Assembly: GCA_018350325.1 (NCBI GenBank)
Contig: JAEVLN010000014.1
Coordinates: 1,638,001 to 1,702,000, forward strand
Origin: Globodera rostochiensis
Taxonomy: Eukaryota > Nematoda > Chromadorea > Rhabditida > Heteroderidae
Direction: 5' to 3'
DNA: 64,000 nt
Position 1 is the stretch's first letter, and every line of letters begins with the position of its first letter. Made by a program: the position numbers and the translations under genes. Of the stretch, positions 1 through 12,284 are shown piece after piece. The notes beneath the pieces were generated by a model, which did no database searches, was not told the DNA's origin, and saw only the letters and a program-made list of their open reading frames with translations.

Positions 1-3000
1 CCCTTCCGTCCTCCATCGGCGGCCTCCGTCCATTTTTCAAAGACGTTGGGGGCGAGTGATGTGTCCGTTGGTGGATGGGAGGATGAGACGACGAACGCCC
101 ATCTTCCGAGAGGAAGAGGACCCGTCCATTCTCGACTTTGGCGATGAGCCTACGACTTTTGATGCGGGGGGGGGGGGAGGCCATTCAATTCAGCGGACCA
201 TTGCTGGAGGTGGTGTTTGGGATGAGACACTTTGTTAAGGAAAAAATGAGAGGATGATTAATAGAGTGATAAGGGGAGGGGGAGAGAAAGGCCTAGAGGG
301 GAAGGATGAAGGAGACCCCAGGGGGATGTGACCAGCCGGGAGGGGAGGGGGGGGGGGGGGGGGAGGGGGGGGGGGTCAGCTGAGCAGTCGGGCTGTCAAT
401 GGACGCCGGTTGCGGAATGAATCATAAAATGGAGTCTGATTCTGATTAGAAAAGGTTTTAGTTGAAGATGTTCTTTTCTGCTGGATGGGACGGTTCAATT
501 GGTGGGGCGAATGAACGAATTGTTTTTTGACAAAAGAAAAGGAAGGAAAAGACGATGGAGGAGTTCATGCCAAAAAAACAACAAATGCTGATAATATTGG
601 AGACAGACCATTCCAAAACAAAAATTGATAAGATTGTCAGAAAAAAACGTTTCCCGGGAAGTTGGAGGAAAGAAGAGTAAACAAACAGCGAAGAGACGAC
701 GTTAGGAAATGGTTTAAGATCAAATTTTGATCAGCGACTACAAATGATCGGTGGGCGAGGACATACAAAACATTCTCCAATCGTTCATTTTCTGTTATGG
801 GATGAATGGTTGGGTTGGAAAGGGGGGGGGGTGGTGGGGGGGGGGGGTGGCCGAGATTGGACCCATTCACCACTGGCGGGGGGGGGGGGGGGGATGTGTG
901 CGAATGGCGGCGTTGTTGTCCGGTCAATCCGCGTCTCTGCGCCATCCGTCCGTCCGCACATTGGGGGAAAACTTGCTGGGGATGGACGGCCAACCGGACG
1001 ACAAACGCTGGCCGAGAGGAAAGAGGAGCAGTCGTCCGTCTCCGCCGTCCATTCGCCCCCCTCCCCCCTCCCCACATTCTCTCATCGTCGGCTGCCCAAC
1101 TCCAAATATGGACACAACGTCAAACACTAGAGGACGGCCAACCAAAGGGGAAGAGTGGCCGAGCTCCACTCGAGAAAGTCGAGAATGGACTGGACGGCGA
1201 GGCGAGAGCGGAAGAGCGAGGGAGTGAGAAAAAAGGAGGGCTGGCGGGAGAATGGGGAGGGGGCGTGGACGGACGGCCGGACGGACGGACATCGTCGTTT
1301 TTTCGGTGGAAGAGAAAGATACGCCATGATGGGAGGGAGCTATGATGGTCATCCCCTAGCCACCACAACATGGAGATGAATGGGCTGTGAATGGAGGGGA
1401 GGGGGGGGTGGGAGGGGGGGGGCACTAGGACCCCGAGAAGAATGGGACGGAGGAGAAGAGGAAAATAGCTGTGAAAGGGGAGGGAAGTGGGGGGGGGGGC
1501 TTAAATATCACCAGATTAATGCAATTCGCCTGTAGAATTGTGAGTTTGCTGAGGAAGCATTGCCTTTAATGTCCCCCGGCTAATTATTAAATAATTAGCA
1601 CAATGTCAGAGGCAATTTCGCCGGGCAGCAGCAATAGCGGGGCTTTGTTTGAGGGAATGTTGAAGGATGGCACCATAAGGTTCGTTCTTTCGAGACAGCC
1701 GTCCCCTACTGGTCATCCTGGTACCAGCCGAGGCAAAGAACGGCAAAGCGCGGAGAGGGACGGGAGTAGAACATCCCCCGAGGGGACAAACATTCACCCT
1801 CCCACTCCTTTTTCTTCTCCCTCCCCTCTTTCTATTCCTCTCTCACACTTCTCATCTCCCCTCTTTTGCACCAAATTCGTTCCAAAAATAGCCTGAAGCA
1901 AATCAGCTGGCACGGGCCAAATGGACGTCTGGCAAACAATTCAACCGATGGGCGGGGGGGGGGGGAATTGTCGCCATAATTATTCCCACAATTCATATAA
2001 TTCAAAGATAGGTTTCAACAATAAATGACGTATTGCAATTTGGAAAATTCTAGGTCTTATCTTCGAGTGAAGCTTTTCCTAGGGGCTTTTTGCCCTTGGG
2101 GAAGTATAGAGGAATGGAATGGAATGGAATTGAGGGAAATTGGGGGAAGGGAGAGGGGAGAGGGAGGGGGGGGGGGGGTGTCCGTCGCGGCGTCCAGTCC
2201 ATTCACAATGGGTTTGCCGCAAAAGTTGAGAGACGAATGACCCCCTACGTATGAGGCCAGAGGCTATTTTTTGAAGGCAAATTGGCGGATAAATCGATGA
2301 ACAGATTGGTGAATATGATTGAACAATGCAGGGGGATAGGATGATGTGGAGATGAGGGGAAAGTCATCCCCCCCGCCCTACCCACCCTCTGTTCAGCAGC
2401 AGTTAATCGTTCCCATCCCTCGAGGGGGTGGAGTTGACTGAATGGGGCCAGCCATCCCTCTGAAGAAATTGTGGCATTTTCGAGACGCAATTTTGCTTTG
2501 GAGATGGATGAACATGGAAAGCGCGTATCTTTACATATCTCTTTTTGGGAATGTCCTAAAATGCCTTGTGATGGTGGGAAGATGTGACGCGCGCAAGTGT
2601 GGCACCCACCATGCCTCATCAACCCATCAATGCTGTGCTGGGAAAGTTTAAATCGATTTTGGAAAATGTTGCAAAAAACAAAATTAAATTAATTTGTGAG
2701 CGTCGCACTGATCGGTTGGTTGGTTATCTGCTGCATATGGTAAATTAGAAAGGAAACTTTGTAAGTTTACAATTAATTACCCATTTCAGCATCACTTTGT
2801 GCCGATTTCAAATTGATTGTCTAATCCCTACCAAAACAAAACAATCTTAGGGAATTAGAGATGGCGGGGAGGCCGGGGGTCTGTCGATGGCCATTTCCTT
2901 TAAAATATTCGTCGCCAGAAGTCACTCCCCCCCCCCTCCTCCACCCGTCGTTACCCCCCCCCCCCGCCCCCATTTTAAACTCGTTCCCCTTCCCCCCCCC

Positions 3001-5208
3001 CCCCATTTTCCTTTTCTGCAAAAACTCTTTAATTAACCGATCGAGAAATAGAAAACAGAGAGGCCGAGAACGCCAATAATAGCCTCAGGCGGGAGCAGTC
3101 CTGAAAAAAGTTGGCGCTGGTGAACGTTAAATGAAATGGGGCAGAAAAAGAAAAGGAAAGGAGGCCAAATGGTTTAAATTTGCAAATAAAAAATTATGAA
3201 AGGAAAAGCTTCCAAGTTTATCTTTTACAAATTGTCGGCCGCCTTGGCCAAAAAAGGCAAATCACTCAACGGGCGGCCCACCGCTTTTGCTTACGTCCGT
3301 CCATTCATTCTTTTCGTTGAATTACGGCACTCTCACATTAGACATTAGGTAGGGCAGTCAACTTTTGACCGACCATTCACTCCCCTTCCCCCCTCTCCCC
3401 CCCCCCCCCCCCTCCCCCCTCTCAATGTCTTCTCCATTTTCCTTTTTGAGGCACCGCCCCCCCCCCGCAATAACGGGCCGATTAGAACGGACCATTTCAC
3501 AAATGCAAAAGGAGGGAATATTCATCACATCAGTGCATCCATAATTTGGGGCTAATATCCGTCCATCATCATCCGAACAAATTGGCACGGTGTGGGAAGA
3601 AGGTGCGCAAATTGAGGGAAGAAACTCTCTGTGGGGGGGGGGGGGGGGTCGTTGGATTGTGAGTGCAGTGAATGATCGCAAAACGGGGAAGTTTGGCTTC
3701 GTTTAATGATGCTTAAATTGATGCGGATTCGAAAGATGCTTATCTTGTCCAACCATTTCCCTATTGCGGTTTGAATGGGGGGGGGCGGTTGATTGGGATT
3801 GTGGGGGGGGAGGGATCTTATCTGCTGCTGAACGGCGGCAATTTTGGGCGATGTGTGTGAATGGGAGAATTGGTTGATTTATTGGGGAAATGCCTCGCGG
3901 AACGGAGCCGAAATGACCTTTTGGGTCACCGAAAGAGAAAGCGAAGGAAATGAACGGGGGGAACTTAGCGAACGAAAATGGAGTTTTGGGGGGGGGGGAG
4001 TCTGAGATGATCGGAATTGGTTTTATTTGACAAATGCTTGTTTCCTTTTTGTTGTGGCCCGAGAATTCGAGTTGGGGTTGGCTCAACCATTGGGGCAATT
4101 TTCAATAAAAAATCAAAACATTTTTACTCATTCTTTGTCTGATGTGGCAAAACTCGTACATATTCATCACTTTTGCCGTTTGTGTTTTTTATTACGTAAT
4201 CGTAATCATTTCGCCTCTATTCCCTCCCATCTGTCGATGCGCTTGAGCGGATTGTCCAAAGTTTTGGGAGGGGGGCGGACTATCCGGGGGGGGGGGGGAG
4301 ACTATCCCGGGGGGGGGGAGACTATCCCGGGGGGGGGGGGGGAGACTATCCCGGGGGGGGGGGGGGGGGGACAGGTTGTGGGACAAATTTGGAATTGGAA
4401 CAGACAATCAGCGTAAATCGGGGGACGCACGTAAGTAAGTTGTGATTTTATGGTCGCCGATGGGAAATTGCAGCTGAAGTAAACAAAAACATTGATGTGA
4501 GAAGGAAAAAGAGAACGGCGTTTTAAAGTGAAAAATTGGCAAAAATTGAAAGTCCGATCAGAGAGAGTCATTGAATCAGTTGGGGGTTAATTAGTTAAAC
4601 AACACAAATAAACAATTATTTTGATCGGGCAGTAAAGGCCTAATTGTGCGGGTAAGGCCATTGATGGGGGACATATTTTGTTTTGACGGCGTCTATGAGG
4701 AAAAGGCTGGTGAGGGATAAGGGCAATAGAGGGAAAAGGGGGGGGCGGGGCTGGACAAACAAAATGGACGCCGGGGGGGGCAGCACCGGGGGGGGGGGGA
4801 TTTGGGGAGGGGGGGGGGGGGGAACGGAACTTCGAGAGATGAAAACGGAGAGAGGGGGTGGAAGAGGAATAAGTGTGCAAGTGAGGATGACGCGGGAGAT
4901 GACGGGAAGGAAGTGAGGAGGGGAAAGGAACAGGGAGGGGACCAAGAAGGGTGGGCGGGCGGGGAGGAGGATGACCGTCCGTCCACCTTGGGGCCAGCCA
5001 GCTGGTCATCATCGGCGACGAAAGGGCGGAGGGAGGGGGGGGGTGCCAGCAGGTACCTCGGCGGGACGGTGGGAAAGGGCGGGGGGAGGCACTTTGCAAA
5101 TAAATAAAATTCAAAATGGACGGTGTCTGTGGGAGGAAAGTGAGGGGGGGGGGGCTCAGGGGACTGATATTGACGATGCCAAATGATCAAAATTACCTGC
5201 GCTGTTAG
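1..5208. other. G-run-rich region without a recognisable gene
   Basis: I find no chain of exons with conserved protein character here. Open frames on both strands are low-complexity Gly/Pro/Arg/Ser translations of poly-G or poly-C runs (for example around 340-375, 825-892, 1401-1423, 2168-2179, 2951-3003, 3399-3412, 4740-4830). The short G-run repeat at 4278-4371 is listed separately. A promoter or distal exons of a gene lying to the left cannot be excluded. Confidence 0.6.
4278..4371. repeat. Short tandem repeat of G-run plus ACTATCCC
   Basis: Four copies of ACTATCC or ACTATCCC are each followed by 9 to 18 G residues and a GAG or GG spacer. The unit length varies because the G-run length varies. 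It looks like a G-tract that was amplified together with its short flank. Confidence 0.85.
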
Positions 5209-5420
5209 GGCCAAAAGTTGGACGGAACAACGTCCATTCTGCCGAAGAGCAGCAGGCCAGACAACATTTTGGAGGGATGGGGACGGCTTTTGTGTGGACA
5301 TTGCTTAATCTTTGTCCAACAGCAGCAAATCCGGAAGCGTTGCTCCTCGTCACTCTCGGGAACGGCGGGATAGCGGACACAATGGAAGGCATTCTTGACG
5401 AGTGGCTGATCCGAGAGTGA
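5209..5420 (+). CDS. Orphan terminal exon, unidentified protein
   Basis: A TTAG acceptor at 5207-5208 opens a frame (phase 1 entry) of 70 codons with no stop until TGA at 5418-5420. The peptide is balanced in composition, unlike the surrounding low-complexity frames. It contains the segments FVWTLLNLCPTAANPEALLL and DTMEGILDEWLIRE. I do not recognise the family. No upstream exon could be placed in the G-rich DNA to the left, so this may be the last exon of a gene with distant exons, or a gene fragment. The minus strand is also open over much of it but gives a less convincing composition. Confidence 0.35.
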
Positions 5421-5821
5421 TCTCCCCCTGATCCAAGGCCAGTTCTTTTTGGCTGGCAAGCAATTCCCCCCCCCCCCCCCTCCCCCCCCCTCCCCACTCC
5501 CCCCCCCCCCGCATATTCTCACTTTTTCTTTTGTCGGGCTTAAAATGAGTCAACAAATACAAAAGTCAGTCAGATCGTTCTCCATCCTTCTCACGTTGCC
5601 TTCAACAGAGCCGAGGTATTTGCAAGAAAGTTTTATAGGGATATCATAGCAGCTAATATTTAAACAAATAAAATAGTCATAAAATCCAAAATTGGACTAA
5701 TCTTTAAATTAAAAACAATGCTAATTATCAACCCCCCGCCCATTTATCTACGGAAAAATTTCCCCTCAAACACCAAAATCGTTTTTTAATTGGCTTCAAC
5801 AGTTTTGTTCGTCCGCCTTTC
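5421..5821. other. Intergenic, C-run and AT-rich
   Basis: The stretch contains a dense poly-C block (5466-5510) followed by AT-rich DNA. It lies between the orphan exon and the stop codon of the minus-strand rhamnose gene. I see no gene in it. Confidence 0.6.
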
Positions 5822-8579
5822 TCATTTACGGCTTTGCATTTTCATTCGTTTGAAGTTGTTCACCAGAGACTCCGTGCTCGACTTGACGTCGTGACAAAGA
5901 CTGGCCAACAGTTTTGTGTCCAACGCACAATTCCCTTTGGTCGCCATTATCTGCTTCCCCTTCTCGGAATCGATTGTTACCGCCTCAAAATCCGGCAGAT
6001 TTGGATCGTAATGCTAAAAGGAATTTTAAAAAAATGGCATTCTGTTTGTTTATTACCTCTTTGTACAGATAAAGAATTCGGGCCAAACTGATCGGTCCCG
6101 GACTGATCAAGTTCAGAGGCCCGGAATAGCGTTTCTCCATCAGCTGAAGAAGTGCCGGAAGAAGGTCGGGCAGAATTGAGATTGAGACGGGAACGTCGAA
6201 AATTTGTCTGTTGTAACAAAATTCTCGAAGTTGAAATTCCCGACGGCAAAAACTTGTATTTGGTGATTTTTGCTAGCAAATTGCGCTCTTCGTCCAGCGC
6301 ATAGTTTAGGGGAAGAGTGATTCGGGCATTGATGGTCTCGGCGAAGGCCAAACGGTTGAGCATTCGGTCCGTAAAACCCTTCACGACGGAGTAGGAATTG
6401 CCAAAGAAAGTGGGCAAATCCAAAATGATTTATGGGAATTTGCTGAAAATTTGCCGAGAAGGGCATTTACCGTTGTCGCCAAACCCGACGCCGCCCACGA
6501 AGTGTTTCCTGTCGTAGGCAAACAGATAGCCGGTGCCGATGTAAGTGAAGTGAAGTCCTACTGAAATATGAAATACAGTAACTGCCCGAATTACCGTATC
6601 TTTTGTTTATTAATTAATGAAATGAACGAATTCGCTTCAAAAGTAATTTTGCTTTTAATTTAATTTCGATGAAAAAGCAATTGCACTCACATCGTTGGCA
6701 TATAATGGCCAATTGCAATGCTTAAAGGGAAGTATTATATAATTAATTATATTAACGCGAGAGTATTAAATGGTTTAAGTGTTTTCGGTTATTCAGCCAC
6801 AAAAACATCTTTTTATAACTGTGACAATTCAGCGCTTATATAAAATTTAAACCGCACCGCCGAACAAATTGTCCCTGACATTCTCGAAGTCTTTGTCCGC
6901 ACCGCCCTCCAAATATTCGATGGTCTTGAACTGACCCCCGTGGGTTCGGCCGGTACAGCACAGCACATGGGTGGGCCGAAATTGGAGCAGTTCGTTCACG
7001 ATCTTGAATTCAAAAAGGCATTTTCCTTTCTTAAAAAGTTACAAACTTTTTAATTACTTTATTCTCCGGATCATCGCCAACTTTGCATTTGGCCAATTTG
7101 AAAGGGACATTTTGCGCCTCAAACATTTTGACCGCCTGCTGCCCCACCCATCCTCGTCCCCCGTAAATAATCACTGAAAGTCTTTGGCTTGGCTTCGTTT
7201 TCTGCTCCAAATGGGAGGCCACCACTCTTTTTAAGCCTGGAGAAGACATGGTAAATTTAAAATTCTTTAAGCAAAAACCTTCATTGAAAGATATTTGGGG
7301 AGTCCATCCAAGTTCTTTAGTTGCTTTGGAGAAATCGATTAGATATCGCTGATCGTTGTATGGCCGATCGCGCACATGATCAAATTGTGGCGGAAGATGT
7401 GGCATGCCCATTTGATCGCAGATTTCCTTCTGAACACTCTCCGCCACTTCCTTCACTGGAACAGTTTTAGGATCAGAATCTGATTTTGTATTTTCCGGCA
7501 ACGTCGTTGGCATCAATGTTCACGTTTGGTTCTGTTTGACTGACCATTCTTTTCCTCGTACGTGCCCAAGTTGTAGATTTGCCCGATTCGGCCCCTTTCG
7601 ACCGCGCGAATGATTCCCTCCGACGCGTCGTCCACGTACAGCCACGAGCGAAGTTGCTCCCCGCTTCCTTGCACTGGGAAAGGCTTTCCTTGACGGGCCA
7701 TTTCGATGAAGCGCGGCATTAACTAACATTTTATTAATAAATCTTTTCATTTTAAGCATTTAAATTGAAATGATCACTTTCACGTCCCACTGGTTGGGCC
7801 CATAAATGTTGTTAATGCGAAGGGTCACAATTGGAAGTCCGAAGTGCTGCTGGAAGAAGTGGGCGTAGAACTCGCAAATCGCCTGTCACAATGAAGAAGT
7901 TAACGGGGGGATTTGGAATAAATGACTTTTGTGGCCGCATACGGATTCCCCGGTTGAATGGGACACTCTTCCGGCTTCGGCTTCTCTGCAGGCCCAAAAT
8001 TCGAGTCACCGTACACCTCAAAACATTATTTGATTTAAAATTGAGTCAGTATGGACTATTTTGGCATAATGTTGTCTCAAGAGTTAATGTCCGGGACACT
8101 GACTGTGGGACTGACCTCGTCGGTGCTGATGTGCACAAACTTTTTCACTTTGCCATATTCTCTGACGCATTCCAACATTGTCACAAAGGCAACAGAATTG
8201 TTCTCCAGAGCCTCAATTGGCTGTTCATAGCAACGTTTGCTGGTGCAATCAGCCGCAAAATGCACAATTGTATCGATCTAAGCATAAAATGCTTTATCTA
8301 TACAAATCTCTCAGAATGTACTTGGTTCTGCTCCAGAACCTGCCTCAGCACTTCGCCGTTGCGAATGTCCGCCAGGACGCATTTGTACCGGTCTGTCCTT
8401 CGAATTTCCTCCGCGACGTAAGTGCAATCGCTGTTTAGAATCAATTTGTCCATATTTATAAATTTGCTTATTGGCCATTTTTGGAATGCGTAATTAATAA
8501 AATTGGAGCCGATGAAGCCGCACCCGCCAGTGACCAACACATTTCTGGGCTCATAACGGGCGACGGAAGTTGTCGACAT
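5822..8579 (-). CDS. Bifunctional NDP-glucose 4,6-dehydratase / epimerase-reductase (RHM-like)
   Basis: Thirteen exons, all in phase, give 648 aa: 8322-8579, 8116-8277, 7927-8016, 7778-7882, 7545-7722, 7279-7479, 7058-7236, 6858-7002, 6691-6720, 6471-6560, 6254-6419, 6057-6207, 5822-6013. The N-terminal half is an extended SDR sugar-nucleotide 4,6-dehydratase. It has the Rossmann motif [10 protein letters not shown] near residue 21, HISTDE, and a YAATK catalytic pair. The second half begins [12 protein letters not shown] and carries a second Y-S-V-V-K pair, matching the 3,5-epimerase/4-reductase half of plant RHM enzymes. Together the halves would turn UDP- or dTDP-glucose into the rhamnose donor in the cytosol. 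In C. elegans the corresponding pathway (rml genes) is linked to molting. Exon 9 is a 30-nt microexon. The intron between 6560-6471 and 6419-6254 ends in GG instead of AG (see findings). The start is the first ATG before the Rossmann fold. Confidence 0.93.
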
Positions 8580-8997
8580 TTTGCAGCAAATTGTTTTGTC
8601 AAATAACCTAATTAGGTATTTAGTAATTGAGAATTGGAGAAAAAGTGGTTTTCTGAGGGAATTAGTCGAAAACAAAATGGTTTTATTCTCTGTCCAATTG
8701 TTTAAAATTCCAATAATTATCAAAATAAATTAGAAGGAATTGAAGAAAACATGTGTAAATTGTAGGGAATAAAGAAAGGAGAAGAGATTGATCAAATTGA
8801 AAGGAAAGGGCGGGGGGGGGGGGAAGTGGGAGGGGAGATGCGCGTGGGTCAAGGTAAAGTTTCGCGCATTCGTAGTGCGGGGGGAGCGGGCGTATGTGAG
8901 CATGGGCAATGTGAAGCGATTGTCCTTTGATAAATTTTAGAATTCTGTAAAGGGAAAGATGCAACTGCAATACAAATATTCCCGATTTGATCACTGA
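8580..8997. other. Intergenic upstream of the RHM-like gene
   Basis: AT-rich DNA directly upstream of the minus-strand start codon, with one G-run near 8812-8823. It presumably contains the promoter of the RHM-like gene. No TATA-like element stands out and no gene is visible. Confidence 0.5.
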
Positions 8998-9440
8998 TCA
9001 ATCATAAGACTTGATACTGATCTAATCATAAGACTTGATACTGATCTAATCATAAGACTTGATACTGATCTAATCATAAGACTTGATACTGATCTAATCA
9101 TAAGACTTGATACTGATCTAATCATAAGACTTGATACTGATCTAATCATAAGACTTGATACTGATCTAATCATAAGACTTGATACTGATCTAATCATGAG
9201 ACTTGATACTGATCTAATCATAAGACTGATTTAATTATAAATCTAATCATAAGACTTGATATTGATCTAATCATAAAACTTGATATTGATCTTTAATCAT
9301 AAGATTTGATCACTGATCTATTATAAGACTTGATCATTCTCCTAATCATAAGACTTGATACTAATCTAATCATAAGATGATACTAATCTAATCATAAGAC
9401 TTGATCACTGACCTAATCATAAGATTTGATCCCTGATCTA
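8998..9440. repeat. Minisatellite, 24-bp unit
   Basis: The unit ATCATAAGACTTGATACTGA plus TCTA is repeated nearly perfectly about nine times (about 9001-9225). It then decays through variants with TTGATCACTGATC and TTGATATTGATC to about 9440. Because 24 is divisible by three it produces a spurious repetitive ORF on the minus strand. Confidence 0.95.
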
Positions 9441-9653
9441 TAATAATGAAAAAATATATTCGACTATTTTAAAATAAAGTCATACCTACAACATAATATA
9501 ATTATTTGGAGCCAATTAGCACACTGATGCTGGTTTGTTTCTTCCCCCGGGGCTGAAGTGTGCTTCCTCTCCACCTTGAGCATATCCCTCCCATTCATTC
9601 CCCTTGGGGGATATATTCGTTCATCCGGACCCCCCCCCCCGCCCTTCCGGCTG

Positions 9654-9662
9654 TATATAAAG
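9654..9662 (+). promoter_or_regulatory. TATA box of the GRL gene
   Basis: TATATAAAG lies 62 bp upstream of the ATG at 9724, at the spacing expected for a core promoter with a short leader. It is the clearest TATA element I see in the window. Confidence 0.5.
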
Positions 9663-9723
9663 TCAAAAGTCACAATTCTCCCCCACTTATTCTCCCCGCC
9701 AAAACGAACGAACCAAAAGCAAA

Positions 9724-10876
9724 ATGTTCTCTCTGTCACCGCCACCGCCTTCACTATTGATGTTCTGCCGCTACTCGTTCATCTTCTTGCACTTGTCCAC
9801 AGAATTGGCCGCCCAATTGTTCCTCCCCGCCTCCCATTTGCCCGCCGCCGCCCTGTCAATTTCCCCCAAAACTTCCAAAGATTGCGCGTGGTCTTCTAAA
9901 TATGGACGTCAGCAGCAGCCCCTTGCGGCTACGAATTTAGATAAAAAACAACTTTTGGGACAACAATTGGACGAGGCAAAGAAAGTGAAGGCGCTAATCA
10001 ACTTGCTTAATGTGCGAAGGAAACCCGCTAAAATGGCAACTAAATTCGAAGAAATGCCCTCCAAAAGCATGGCACTGGGAGCCGATTTGGGGCTAATGTT
10101 GAGAACAATTGAGCAGAAATTTGAGGGGCCACTGAAAGTGGAAGAAAATGAAATTAGGAAGAAGAAGAAAAAGGCATCGGCCAACACCGGCGGAAAGAAT
10201 AAAGGGAAAGTCGAATTTCGCAGAGCCAAAAGAGACAATGGCCCCCAGGGGGAAGAGGGCAATTCCGTCCTGGAAAAGCCTTTGAACCCGCCGAACAGTG
10301 AGGGCGATGGCACAGCGACGGGCAGGTGCAACAGCGAACGAATCCGAAGGTGAAAATGGAAAGAAGCATTTGCAATTTTTCAATTATTTTAGGACGATCA
10401 AAAGGGTAAGCTCAGCTGATCAAGCTGTTTGTCGTACGGATAAGTTTCTTCAAAATTTCATGGGACCCTTTTCCCCAAGGCAAAAGGAAGAGATGCCGCC
10501 GCCATCAAACGAAACATTCAAACGTTGGCTGAACGCCAATTTGACGCCAAATTCAACGTGATTTGTGCCAACGCAGACTTTTCCTACATTTCAAACACCG
10601 AAGTTTGAACAAATTCCTTATAAATTAAAATTATAAAATTCCCATTTTTAGGAGTTTTGCCAGGAACAGATCAATGGGAATACTTGTTACGTGTTCAGAC
10701 AACTGCAAAGAATTCCTAAATTCGTTGCCGAAAGTGAAGGTGGAGGTGAAGAGGAAGAAGAGGAGGAGGAGGAGGGGGAAAAGGAGGCGGGGGAGGAGAA
10801 GGAGGAAGAGCAATTTGCTCAACAATTTGCCGCACTGGGGAGAAGAGGACGAAAACGGAAGCGAGGACCTAATTAG
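9724..10876 (+). CDS. Ground-like (GRL) domain secreted protein
   Basis: Four in-phase exons (9724-10349, 10393-10405, 10480-10602, 10652-10876) give 328 aa. The N-terminus has a hydrophobic stretch after the second Met (FCRYSFIFLHLS), read as a signal peptide. A long basic low-complexity region follows. The ground-like domain starts at CNSERIRR and continues through KRNIQTLAERQFDAKFNVIC, then ANADFSYISNTE and EFCQEQINGNTCYVFRQL. This is the family pattern of a Cys-rich start, a helix with IQ/AE, the F.VIC...DFSY core and a final C...C.FR. GRL proteins are nematode-specific, hedgehog-related secreted proteins of epidermis and cuticle. After the domain comes a Glu-rich tract and a basic end (RRGRKRKR), which is unusual because the domain normally closes the protein. 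Exon 2 is only 13 nt. Its borders are the least certain part, but reading phase requires it. Confidence 0.8.
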
Positions 10877-10962
10877 TGGATAATTTCTTTCGTCGAATAT
10901 TTCAATTCCCTCAATTATTCTGCCAATTATTTTCCATATTTCTCCATTTTTTTTTACGCGAA

Positions 10963-11754
10963 ATGAACAATTTGTCCAGCATTTTCCGTCGATGCTCCCC
11001 GTGGCATTTGTGCTTCTTGACTTTGTTACTCCTCGTCCTCCTTTTTTGTGTTCATCAACGTCTTCTGCTAAAAACGGAGGCAGAAGATGCCGATGAATTG
11101 TTGAATCAAACAGATCAACAACTTTCCCGCAACAATGAAACCATTCTTAGACGTCTCCGACGTGGTCTAGCACCCTCCAAGTTGGAGCTGTTCGGCAATC
11201 TCTTTCCAATGGTTTTCAAAAGAGTTTTTTGAGAAATCTTCCCTTTTTTTAGAAAGATTATCTCAGCTCTGAACAGCTTTTAAAGCTTCAATTCACCTTT
11301 GATCAGTACAATGTTCTCAGGAAAATTGGGAACCAAACTATTGGCATGGAATATGTTGACTTTTTTCTACCAGGAGAGGCAAATATTTTTATTTTCTTAG
11401 GAAAAACGGCGGATACCAACCAGCAAATAAAGGCATTTTTACATCAATTTATTTGAGCAGATCAATTTGACCAAATTGGACAGAGATTCGCTGAAGCGAT
11501 TGCAAATGTTGGAAATTGTGGACGAAATGGTTAAATCGGGCGGGAATTCGGTGAAGCAACAAATTGAGGAGGTGATCAGAAGATACGGACAACTCAGAGA
11601 GGTGATCGATTCAGAAAACATTATTAGCATTGGTTCCGAATTTGGTGAAACATTTAAAAGAATATTATTTTATTGGTACAATCGGACAAAAACAGGCGAG
11701 GACTCAAAGCGAGACGCGGCACGAACTTCAGACAGACGCATGGGACGGTAAATG
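10963..11754 (+). CDS. Signal-anchor or secreted protein, family unknown
   Basis: Three in-phase exons (10963-11211, 11253-11378, 11461-11754) give 222 aa. The N-terminus is a typical signal anchor: a short basic head, then FLTLLLLVLLFCVH at about residues 22-35. The rest is charged and helical, with DSLKRLQMLEIVDEMVKSGG and QQIEEVIRRYGQLREVIDSE. No domain is recognised. The second intron starts with GC (GAG|GCAAAT), as in other genes of this window. The stop TAA at 11752-11754 overlaps a possible donor (ACG|GTAAAT), so the gene could continue into the coding-looking DNA at 11.9-12.9 kb. It starts 86 bp after the GRL stop on the same strand. Confidence 0.5.
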
Positions 11755-12284
11755 AATTAATTCATTTAATGGGGCATAAACTGAACGAATGTCCTTAAAG
11801 TGTTAGGTGTTAGTACAATATAATCTTTTCAGTAAATAATCTCCCAAAGGCAAACGCAATCAAAACGACCCGATCAAAAACTCTGATTTACTTAAAAAGC
11901 ACTTGTCTACCGTAACCGTCACTTTCCACAGTATGCCTTGGCGAGCAGCACACTCTGTGCAACGGACATTTGTCCGTCTTGGACGGGTTATGGCACTGTG
12001 TTTGTGCCCTGACGCCCCTCCGCCATTCTCCGCGCTCATCTCGGCTCTGCTCCTCCTCCTTTCGAATACGAAATGTGCCCTCAAAAGTGCTTACCGTTCC
12101 TCTGCTTTTCCCCCTTCCCGAACTGTTCGGCTTCCAATCGTCTTTACCCCAACTGATGGATTTATTTCTCGCCCACTGGCTGACGACCACTTTTCGACGA
12201 CAAATCAAATGGGTGGGTACAATTCGCGAATTCAATTTGAACTTTATGCATCAAACGATGGCATAAAAAATGATTAAAAACAAA

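Noticed and set aside
8991..9221. Repeat protein of MIRSVSSL units on the minus strand
   Set aside because: Direct consequence of a 24-bp minisatellite (multiple of three); no other coding sign.
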